A stretch of DNA of 8,462 bases from Sulfurovum sp. (GTDB lineage: Bacteria; Campylobacterota; Campylobacteria; Campylobacterales; Sulfurovaceae). The stretch spans positions 1 through 8,462 of the forward strand of contig JALSPX010000214.1 in NCBI GenBank assembly GCA_026985755.1. Direction: 5' to 3'. A model generated the notes under the pieces. It was not told where the DNA came from. It ran no database searches and worked only from the letters and a program-made list of their open reading frames with translations. Each line of letters begins with the position of its first letter. Position 1 is the first letter of the stretch. Shown here piece by piece: positions 1 to 4,960 of this stretch. Made by a program: the position numbers and the translations under genes.

Positions 1-127
1 TCTCTTTTTCACTGAAAAAGGAGGCTAACTGCCACCCTAAAAAGCCACCTAAGGGGATGAGGATTGGTATGCCACTCATATAAGCCAAGCCTGTGCCTAG
101 GGCGGTGCCTGTTAGTTTGAGTTGCAT
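1..127 (-). CDS. Partial small Gly-rich hydrophobic membrane protein, divergent
   Basis: This leftward reading frame starts at ATG 127-125 and runs off the left edge after 42 codons. The protein begins MQLKLTGTALGTGLAYMSG and continues through a hydrophobic, Gly-rich stretch (residues about 8-38) to a charged FFSEKE, which suggests one long or two short membrane segments. The start is fixed by an in-frame TAA just upstream (139-137) and by an AAGGGA-type ribosome site ending about five bases before the ATG. The same AGGGAAAAAG string precedes the start at 1561, which hints at one coherent gene set. I do not recognise the family. Small hydrophobic proteins are common in conjugation gene clusters, but that link is only contextual. 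The gene is divergent from everything else in the window, so it belongs to a separate leftward transcript. Confidence 0.6.
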   Translation of the reverse strand, partial: MQLKLTGTALGTGLAYMSGIPILIPLGGFLGWQLASFFSEKE

Positions 128-155
128 CTTTTTCCCTTAATGCTTGATGTGTATG

Positions 156-189
156 AGTATACAACTTTTGGGGTTAGAGATATATTAAA
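156..189 (-). promoter_or_regulatory. Candidate promoter for the leftward gene
   Basis: Read on the minus strand, TTTAATATAT (189-180) is followed after 18 bases by TATACT (161-156), one base from TATAAT. Transcription would start near 149, about 22 bases before the ATG at 127. The upstream box resembles the TTTAAGTnTT box I recall for Campylobacter sigma-70 promoters, and the spacing equals that of the candidate at 4808-4841. AT-rich DNA yields such matches by chance, so this is tentative. Confidence 0.35.
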
Positions 190-212
190 CCCAAATTATG
201 CAATACAAATTT

Positions 213-237
213 AGGGTCAGGAACTAAATTCTAAATA
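213..237 (+). repeat. Left arm of a 25-bp inverted repeat flanking the peptidoglycan hydrolase gene
   Basis: The core AGGGTCAGGAACTAAAT and the bases to 237 match the reverse complement of 1466-1490 at 24 of 25 positions; the only difference is T versus C at 230. The arm also forms a local imperfect hairpin: TTTAGGGTCAG (210-220) pairs with CTGACCTTAAA (240-250) at 10 of 11 positions. The GGGTCAGG-type core resembles short repeats I associate with REP/RAYT (IS200-like) elements, but no transposase lies in the window, so the element type is inference. Confidence 0.8.
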
Positions 238-256
238 TACTGACCTTAAATATTAA

Positions 257-283
257 GGGCACCACCTATTATTAGAGGTGCCC
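257..283. repeat. GC-rich hairpin (GGGCACC / GGTGCCC)
   Basis: GGGCACC (257-263) and GGTGCCC (277-283) form a perfect 7-bp stem around a 13-base AT-rich loop. No T-run follows on either strand, so it is not a textbook intrinsic terminator, although it could act as a weak one between the divergent genes. It sits 20 bases inside the left repeat arm and may be part of the same mobile or palindromic element. Confidence 0.55.
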
Positions 284-302
284 AAGTAATCCTCATCTAA
301 AA

Positions 303-334
303 AATGATATCATTGTCCTACTTATTACGGTAAT
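303..334. repeat. Two short palindromes upstream of the hydrolase gene
   Basis: AATGATATCATT (303-314) is a perfect 12-bp palindrome. ATTAC-G-GTAAT (324-334) is a perfect 11-base odd palindrome ten bases downstream. Both lie within 70 bases of the start codon at 369, where a dimeric regulator could bind. TGATATCATT recurs at 1525-1534, upstream of the next gene. The operator role is inference, and AT-rich palindromes also arise by chance. Confidence 0.35.
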
Positions 335-368
335 AGTGCGGTTATAGATATGAGGAGAGATAGCGAGG

Positions 369-1445
369 ATGTATAGCAATACAATAGTGGTATGGTTTCT
401 CTGTGTCTCTATGCTTTTTCCCTTTGAAAAGATAGATGGTATACAAGTTGCCACAGATGCCAACAAAGTTATAGGCAAGCCATATATCTGGGGTGGGAAT
501 AATCTGCATACAGGAGTGGATTGTTCTGCACTGGTCAAGCTGATATATAGTAAATATGGCTACTCCTTGCCACGTACAGCCGCCACACAAGTACAAAATA
601 CACAAAGTTGCCCTACCATTACCTCTTTGGAAAAGACAAAAATAGGAGACAGCCTCTATTTTAAAAACAAAAAAGGCAAGATACACCATGTAGCGATTAT
701 CAGTGGGTATGATAACGATGGTCGCCCTATCATTACCCACGCCAAGGGCAAAAACTATGGGGTAATCAAAGAGAGAATGAGTGACAGATATGTCCAAGAG
801 TTTATTGGAGCCAAACGTTTTTATAACTGTACCTCTCCTTTGGCAAAGCAGGTTACAGAAGAGGAGGTCTCCGAGGCTATTGTTTTTATGGCACAGAAGT
901 ATAACGTGGATATTGCTACACTCTATACCTTGATATCCATCGAGAGTAACTTTGAGCCTCTTGTCATCACGATAGAAACCACACCCCAAGTTGCCAAACT
1001 CTTAGAAGCCCTCCGTGAAGTAGGACTCAAGATCGTCACAGGAGGCACCACATTTCACTCCAAGCAAGCCATTGTCAATATCTACCCCAAAGATATCTCC
1101 ACCGCCCAATACATCGCTGAGATTTTAAAAGAGAATGGATATGCCTTTGATCTGGGACTGTTACAGATACACTCTAGCAATTTTACACTCGCAGAAACGG
1201 CAGGACTCTTGTATCCTAAAAACAATTTGGAAAAAAGTACAAAAATATTGCGCACATGTCAAAAAATCTTCGAGACACAAAAGCAGCAAATAGAGTGTTA
1301 CAACAGAGGTGTAGGAAATTTAAAAAAGGCACTCTCTCAGGGAGATTCTATAGCATTTCCATACTACAAACGCTTTGAGAAACACTATAGAAAATATTTT
1401 GGAGGTACCAAAAATAATGAGGATGATTACGGGATGGAGATGTAG
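369..1445 (+). CDS. Secreted NlpC/P60 endopeptidase fused to a VirB1-like lytic transglycosylase
   Basis: This is a two-domain peptidoglycan hydrolase, probably exported by an N-terminal signal sequence (hydrophobic residues about 5-19). Domain 1 (about 26-152) is NlpC/P60-like: GKPYIWGG (36-43), DCSAL with the likely nucleophile Cys52, HH at 106-107 in KIHHVAIISG, and His124. Domain 2 (about 164-345) is a lytic transglycosylase: SIESNFEP contains catalytic Glu192, DLGLLQI (261-267) matches the family's GLMQI motif, and YNRGVGN (311-317) matches YNxG. About 60 residues separate the ESNFEP and GLLQI motifs, as a VirB1-type insert. The first domain would cleave stem peptides and the second the glycan strand, opening the wall for a secretion apparatus. 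GAGGAGAG (352-359) serves as ribosome site. The gene is bracketed by the inverted repeats at 213-237 and 1466-1490. The domain calls are firm; the secretion role is inferred from VirB1 similarity and neighbours. Confidence 0.9.
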   Translation: MYSNTIVVWFLCVSMLFPFEKIDGIQVATDANKVIGKPYIWGGNNLHTGVDCSALVKLIYSKYGYSLPRTAATQVQNTQSCPTITSLEKTKIGDSLYFKNKKGKIHHVAIISGYDNDGRPIITHAKGKNYGVIKERMSDRYVQEFIGAKRFYNCTSPLAKQVTEEEVSEAIVFMAQKYNVDIATLYTLISIESNFEPLVITIETTPQVAKLLEALREVGLKIVTGGTTFHSKQAIVNIYPKDISTAQYIAEILKENGYAFDLGLLQIHSSNFTLAETAGLLYPKNNLEKSTKILRTCQKIFETQKQQIECYNRGVGNLKKALSQGDSIAFPYYKRFEKHYRKYFGGTKNNEDDYGMEM

Positions 1446-1465
1446 ATGTCTGTTTGCCCGCGCTT

Positions 1466-1490
1466 TATTTAGGATTTAGTTCCTGACCCT
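1466..1490 (-). repeat. Right arm of a 25-bp inverted repeat
   Basis: The reverse complement of this stretch matches 213-237 at 24 of 25 bases, with the core ATTTAGTTCCTGACCCT read on the plus strand. It lies 20 bases after the stop codon of the hydrolase gene. The pair therefore encloses exactly one gene in about 1.28 kb. No clear target-site duplication is visible: a CAAAT occurs on both outer sides (206-210, 1491-1495) but at unequal distance from the arms. Confidence 0.8.
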
Positions 1491-1560
1491 CAAATACGTT
1501 TTTAAAGCTTTTATAAAGAATAATTGATATCATTATATCTATAGAACCAAAGGGAAAAAG

Positions 1561-1824
1561 ATGAATGAACCAGAGATGAAACAGCTGTTTGATATACTAT
1601 TTATGATGATGATTAGCTTTGTGATGGCAGTGGCTGTGGCGTATGGGCTCTATAGAGGTGCTTTGCTTTTATGGAAACAGCACAAGAAATCCAGGTCACT
1701 TAAAAAAATCCAACACTATGTGGATAGCAACCAATTCATACAGGTAATCTCTTTTGACAAAGAGGGTTTGCCGGTATTGATAGAGGTGGGTGACAAAAAA
1801 GCCAAAAAGATAGTCTCATTATGA
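1561..1824 (+). CDS. Small single-helix membrane protein of unknown function
   Basis: This 87-residue protein has one clear membrane segment (about residues 9-37, Met/Val/Ala-rich). A basic stretch follows (KQHKKSRSLKK, about 39-49), so the C-terminal part probably faces the cytoplasm under the positive-inside rule. The soluble tail (50-87) looks like a small alpha/beta fold with IQVISFDKEGLPVLIEVG. The start is supported by AAAGGGAAAAAG directly upstream, the same leader string as the divergent gene at the left edge. Its TGA overlaps the next start codon in ATGA (1821-1824), implying translational coupling. It opens a four-gene block ending with the AAA ATPase. I do not recognise the family; membership of the same membrane assembly is inferred from position only. 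Confidence 0.8.
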   Translation: MNEPEMKQLFDILFMMMISFVMAVAVAYGLYRGALLLWKQHKKSRSLKKIQHYVDSNQFIQVISFDKEGLPVLIEVGDKKAKKIVSL

Positions 1825-2087
1825 AAAAAATAGTAATATCTGTATCTTTGTTGGCACTGATGTTGGTTACTGCAGAGGCCAAGCCTCCACTAGTAAAAGT
1901 GGCAAATGACGAGTTAATTTATTCTAAAAGGTATATGCAGTTTGAAAAACACCAAAAAAACAAACTCTACGACTATGTAAGGCTTTTGAAAAATCGTTAT
2001 ATACTAACTAGAGAGATGGTATGGCAATCAGAGAAAATTTCAGAAGCCATCTATCTGCAATCCGCACTCATACGATTAGGAGAGTAA
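1821..2087 (+). CDS. Small secreted helical protein of unknown function
   Basis: An 88-residue protein with a classical signal peptide: MKKI, hydrophobic core VISVSLLALMLV, and a likely cleavage after TAEA (residue 20). The mature part of about 68 residues is predicted helical and charged, rich in Lys, Tyr and Arg (for example KHQKNKLYDYVRLLKNRY), without Cys. It probably acts in the periplasm or is secreted. Its start overlaps the preceding stop in ATGA and its TAA ends two bases before the next ATG at 2090, so it is almost certainly co-translated with both neighbours. No family is recognised. A small periplasmic partner of the surrounding membrane proteins is the simplest contextual guess. 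Confidence 0.8.
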   Translation: MKKIVISVSLLALMLVTAEAKPPLVKVANDELIYSKRYMQFEKHQKNKLYDYVRLLKNRYILTREMVWQSEKISEAIYLQSALIRLGE

Positions 2088-2089
2088 GC

Positions 2090-2713
2090 ATGAACAGACA
2101 AGACGCATGGAAAATCAATAAATCCGCAGACTTTACAGAAATCGAAGAGATAGATATACATCTAGAGATAGACAAAGAGGGGACGGCGACAGTTATCAAA
2201 GACAAGCGTCATACTTTTGTCTGTAAACCGGTAGCCACATCCAGGTTTTTACTGAAGCGTTACCCTTTTATGATTGTGCCTACGCTAGTATTGAGTTTGG
2301 CATTTTTATGGTTACATCCTATCGCTTTTTTCATCTATGCACTCTTGACGATACTTCTTTTTACGATTGCAGTACGGCATTGTGCTATTAAATCTATGAA
2401 CACCTATATTATGGTATTTTGGATCATCCATCTTGTGGGCAATTTTTTGATTATGGGTGGCATTTTTCCTGAGAGTATTATCTCTTTAACAATCAATCAA
2501 AAACATAGTACAGCACAGGCACTCTTTTTTGGTATGCTTCTGACACATATATGGATCTATGTGCTCATCTTTTTACAGCAGTATTATCGTGTGTTTAATG
2601 TCATAGAAGAGGAGGATGGCGAGCAGGTATCTACCCCCTGGTATATCTGGAAAGGGTGTACACTGTGTAACCATAAGTACAATCCTTTTACCGATAATTG
2701 TGGAGAGCTATAG
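2090..2713 (+). CDS. Four-helix inner-membrane protein with C-terminal Cys cluster
   Basis: This 207-residue protein has a hydrophilic N-terminal part (1-55, acidic, EIEEIDIHLEIDKEG) and four predicted membrane segments (about 57-74, 77-96, 104-126, 142-163). A cytosolic tail ends in CTLCNHKYNPFTDNC (190-204), three cysteines in C-x2-C-x10-C spacing with a His, possibly metal-binding or redox-active. The frame is open further upstream to an ATG at 2021, but ATG 2090 is preferred. AGGAGAG (2078-2084) sits five bases before it, and the longer form would overlap most of the end of the preceding gene and add a basic, unconvincing N-terminus. The stop at 2711-2713 abuts the ATPase start at 2714, so the two are probably coupled. 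The family is not recognised. It could be a membrane anchor or substrate for the ATPase. Confidence 0.8.
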   Translation: MNRQDAWKINKSADFTEIEEIDIHLEIDKEGTATVIKDKRHTFVCKPVATSRFLLKRYPFMIVPTLVLSLAFLWLHPIAFFIYALLTILLFTIAVRHCAIKSMNTYIMVFWIIHLVGNFLIMGGIFPESIISLTINQKHSTAQALFFGMLLTHIWIYVLIFLQQYYRVFNVIEEEDGEQVSTPWYIWKGCTLCNHKYNPFTDNCGEL

Positions 2714-4117
2714 ATGATTTGGTTGCTCATAGAAGAGCCTCTTTATCTCAAAGACATAAAGGCACTTGACAACAGGGTCAAAGCGTTAGGGTTCTTGTTG
2801 CCAGATTTGACTCCAGAGAATACACTCTTTATTCCTGCCCAGGCAGAGATACAAAAAAACATGCTTCTGCCTGAGCCCAAAATAGTGGTAGACTATCGTG
2901 AGCCCAAGCGAGTCGTAGGCATAAACTATAATGTCTTTACCATCATGGATGTAAGGGCACCCGATTTTCCTTTTACCGCAGAGCATAAGGCATTGGGGAT
3001 TGACAGGGCCACTGTACTTTCAGAAAAACTGGGACTTCGTATCGCCAAACCGGGGGTGACTTTCGATGATATGGCAGGGGCAGAGGTTTTGCATGAAGAT
3101 GTCAAGCAGATGCTCAATCTCGAAAAGATGGGACTGATGAATATCACAGGACTCTTTTTGTTTGGGGTAGCGGGTGCGGGTAAGTCCTACTTTGCAGAGT
3201 GTTTTGCAGGCTCTACAGGCAGGCACTTTGTAATGCTGGATTTGGCACACTTTATGTCGCTGCCCAACCCTACCAAATCTATAGATGATGTTTTTATTTT
3301 TTTGCTGGAACAAGAAGAGAAATATGTTTTGCTCATCGATGAGATAGAGAAGATGTTTCAGCTCGATGGCTCTAGTACCAACCTGCTTTCAGACCAAATC
3401 TTCGGTAAGATGCTGACATGGCTGGCGATGATTTATGAGGGCAAGGGGACCAATATCACTTTTGTGGCCACAGCCAACAGGGTAGAAAATCTGCTCAAAA
3501 ACAAACCAGAGTTTGTCAGGCGTGGGCGTTTTGACAGACTCTATTTTCTCAACTATCCACAGGTGGAGTCTTCTGCACCGGCGATTATGACCATGTATCT
3601 GGAAAAAGAGAAAAAAAATATCAAAAAAGCCATTACTGCACAGCATGCGATGTATACAGAGGGCAAGACCCTGGAGTCTGAAAAGCTTCAGTATATCTTT
3701 GATGCCCTTGCGCAGGAGAATATGGAAGTCGATCTCTTTATCTCAAAGCTCATCTCCAATGAACAAATAGATGTAGATCGGATGATTAAAGTCGTAGAGG
3801 GTCTTATCGGAAAAGACAAAATCACCGATGCCCAGTACTTTATCTATACCCCGCCAGAGATCAAGTCACTGGTCAAAGAGATTTTGCAGGCCTACGCAGA
3901 AGAGCTCACCCATAGACTCTATACCCAAGAGATTACCGTCGGGCAGCTTCGCTACGACAATATCGATGCACGTCCTATCCACGATATACTCGAAGAGATT
4001 GTATTTAAGACGCCACCGTTACAGATTACGGCACCTGATGGTATCGGGCATCAGCTCGCCCAAGCCAAAAACATCAAACAGGGAGACCGTATCGCACCAT
4101 TTACGGAGGTTTCATAA
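2714..4117 (+). CDS. AAA-family ATPase of a secretion/conjugation gene block
   Basis: This 467-residue protein has one classical AAA module. An N-terminal domain (1-113) is not recognised. The module then opens with VTFDDMAG (115-122) in the style of FtsH and Vps4. Walker A is GVAGAGKS (151-158) and Walker B is VLLIDE (205-210). The sensor-1 Asn is N255 in ATANR. The second region of homology ends FVRRGRFDR, giving arginine-finger candidates R269 and R272 by analogy with FtsH RPGR. All ATPase residues are present, so it should be an active, probably hexameric remodelling enzyme. There is no zinc-protease HExxH, so it is not FtsH itself. The helical C-terminal part (about 300-467) has no assigned function. 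It lacks VirB4, VirB11 and VirD4 signatures. It is the last gene of the tight block from 1561, adjoining the four-helix membrane protein, which may be its partner or substrate (inference). Confidence 0.85.
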   Translation: MIWLLIEEPLYLKDIKALDNRVKALGFLLPDLTPENTLFIPAQAEIQKNMLLPEPKIVVDYREPKRVVGINYNVFTIMDVRAPDFPFTAEHKALGIDRATVLSEKLGLRIAKPGVTFDDMAGAEVLHEDVKQMLNLEKMGLMNITGLFLFGVAGAGKSYFAECFAGSTGRHFVMLDLAHFMSLPNPTKSIDDVFIFLLEQEEKYVLLIDEIEKMFQLDGSSTNLLSDQIFGKMLTWLAMIYEGKGTNITFVATANRVENLLKNKPEFVRRGRFDRLYFLNYPQVESSAPAIMTMYLEKEKKNIKKAITAQHAMYTEGKTLESEKLQYIFDALAQENMEVDLFISKLISNEQIDVDRMIKVVEGLIGKDKITDAQYFIYTPPEIKSLVKEILQAYAEELTHRLYTQEITVGQLRYDNIDARPIHDILEEIVFKTPPLQITAPDGIGHQLAQAKNIKQGDRIAPFTEVS

Positions 4118-4171
4118 CGATAAGCGTGTATGTGATACAATCATAATAAATATATTATACGAAGGAAACAA

Positions 4172-4798
4172 ATGAAAAAAATACTATTACTATTATTGAT
4201 AGCTGGAGGGCTCTTTTCACAGCTGGAGGCGAAGTGTACACGAAGCGATATTGCCAACCTGAGAGCTAAAGGGTTTAGCAACACAGCGATTGGTCGTATT
4301 TGTGGTATCCCACATCATGCCAAACATAAAAAAAGAAAAAAGCATCATGCACGCTCTGGTGGGAGTACTGTTCAATGGCTGCCTCCTGTGGATCCAAGAA
4401 TGTGCAAAAAATACTTTCGCTTTGCCACTAGAACTAAGTGCAACACATATTATAAAGGAGCCAAAAGTATTTGTCGTGCAATGGGAGGCAGATTGCCTAC
4501 ACTAAGAGAGATACAAAATGCTAATAGAACAACACATTGCATACAGCATTTACATGGTAAAACGGATAGTTATGATATCACGAGAAAAGAGAGGGATAAG
4601 TATGATATGTGTTTGTATCGTTTAGGTTTCAATGCTTATTTAGACTATTGGACTTCTACATCCCCAAAGGGATTTCCTAATGATGCATGTGTAGAGAGTA
4701 TTGGTGGAATCGATGAAAATGGAAAGTATTATAAGTGTACTAGCTTAGAGAAGAACCGTCCGGTAGCGCGTAACTTAGTTCGATGTGTGGCAAGATAG
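4172..4798 (+). CDS. Secreted Cys-rich DUF1566/Lcl-like protein
   Basis: A 208-residue exported protein. The signal peptide is MKKILLLLLIAGGLFSQLEA, with likely cleavage before KC. A short N-terminal segment (22-46) contains LRAKGFSNTAIGRICG, resembling a small helical domain. A His/Lys-rich linker follows (48-60). The C-terminal part (about 90-208) has the marks of the DUF1566/Lcl C-terminal fold: GAKSICRAMGGRLPTLREI (96-114), YWTST (159-163) and a closing RCV (204-206). Ten cysteines (even number) suggest disulfides in the periplasm or at the surface. Lcl of Legionella is an adhesin; whether this protein binds a surface is inference. The ribosome site GAAGGAAAC (4161-4169) fits the start. 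It stands 54 bases after the ATPase gene and may be partly independent. GC content is lower (about 35% in 4561-4680) than in the ATPase gene. Confidence 0.8.
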   Translation: MKKILLLLLIAGGLFSQLEAKCTRSDIANLRAKGFSNTAIGRICGIPHHAKHKKRKKHHARSGGSTVQWLPPVDPRMCKKYFRFATRTKCNTYYKGAKSICRAMGGRLPTLREIQNANRTTHCIQHLHGKTDSYDITRKERDKYDMCLYRLGFNAYLDYWTSTSPKGFPNDACVESIGGIDENGKYYKCTSLEKNRPVARNLVRCVAR

Positions 4799-4807
4799 CT
4801 ATTGGCA

Positions 4808-4841
4808 TTTAAGTGTATATTTAAGAAAAGTTTAGTATGAT
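4808..4841 (+). promoter_or_regulatory. Candidate sigma-70 promoter driving the riboswitch-led transcript
   Basis: TTTAAGTGTA (4808-4817) matches 9 of 10 bases of the TTTAAGTnTT box I recall for Campylobacter jejuni promoters. After 18 bases comes TATGAT (4836-4841), one base from TATAAT. The predicted transcription start (about 4847-4849) falls just before the first base of the aptamer, exactly where a leader riboswitch should begin. This mutual placement is the strongest argument for both elements. Confidence 0.55.
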
Positions 4842-4849
4842 TATGTAAA

Positions 4850-4920
4850 TTTGCCGAACCACCTGTGAGGGTGTGGCGGAAAGCTTCAGATCTTCGCTCG
4901 AAGATGGCTGGGTTGCACAT
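4850..4920 (+). ncRNA. Candidate GEMM-I (cyclic dinucleotide) riboswitch aptamer
   Basis: The architecture matches the GEMM-I/c-di-GMP-I class. The 5' element TGCCGAACC (4852-4860) is followed by hairpin P2, CACCT-GTGA-GGGTG (4860-4873), capped by a GNRA tetraloop. Next come GTGGCGGAAAGC (family consensus close to GGGACGCAAAGC), then hairpin P3 with stem ATCTTC/GAAGAT (4890-4905) and outer AGC/GCT pairs. It closes with ATGGCTGGGTTGCA (4904-4917), close to the family's AGCCGGGTTGCC. P1 is short: TGC 4852-4854 with GCA 4915-4917. Deviations are CGAACC for the usual AAACC, and G where the consensus has A before CGnAAAGC, a position near the ligand pocket. The ligand could thus be c-di-GMP, 3',3'-cGAMP or unclear. 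It leads the gene at 4954. The class call rests on remembered consensus, without a covariance-model score. Confidence 0.7.
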
Positions 4921-4960
4921 ATTATCATATCTGTTATAGTGGGGGAGTGACACGTGCGAC
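4912..4960 (+). promoter_or_regulatory. Candidate translational expression platform: aptamer 3' strand can pair with the start codon
   Basis: GTTGCAC (4912-4918), the conserved 3' strand of the aptamer, is complementary to GTGCGAC (4954-4960), which begins with the GTG start codon: seven pairs with one G-U wobble. This pairing would compete with P1 (GCA 4915-4917), so a ligand-stabilised aptamer would free the start codon, an ON switch. The ribosome site GGGGAG (4942-4947) lies in the enclosed loop, within a small TGTTA/TGACA hairpin (4932-4936, 4948-4952). No T-run follows, arguing against a transcription-termination platform. Confidence 0.5.

Noticed and set aside
257..283. Intrinsic terminator between the divergent genes
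   Set aside because: The stem is good, but no T-run follows on either strand, so it is listed only as a hairpin.
342..989. Long minus-strand open frame opposite the hydrolase gene
   Set aside because: The plus-strand frame has complete catalytic motifs of two enzyme families. The opposite frame has no recognisable domain and is a by-product of codon pattern.
206..1495. CAAAT as a target-site duplication around the inverted-repeat unit
   Set aside because: The copies are offset by two bases relative to the repeat ends and five AT-rich bases match easily by chance.
2021..2089. Longer start for the four-helix membrane protein at ATG 2021
   Set aside because: It would overlap the preceding gene by 67 bases and adds a basic segment with no counterpart signal. 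ATG 2090 has AGGAGAG five bases upstream and follows the preceding stop by two bases.
2786..3646. Several minus-strand frames opposite the AAA ATPase gene
   Set aside because: They lie opposite conserved Walker and sensor motifs, have no visible ribosome sites and show no protein-like features.
2714..4117. FtsH protease or a VirB4/VirB11/VirD4 secretion ATPase
   Set aside because: There is no HExxH protease motif, and the second region of homology with RRGRFDR is of the classical AAA type, unlike secretion motors.
3828..4175. Plus-strand frame overlapping the ATPase 3' end and running into the spacer
   Set aside because: It is out of frame with a clearly coding region for most of its length, rich in Ser/Arg/Pro and without a ribosome site.
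4890..4910. The ATCTTC/GAAGAT hairpin as a simple terminator after the DUF1566-like gene
   Set aside because: There is no T-run after it, and it fits better as the P3 stem of the candidate aptamer.
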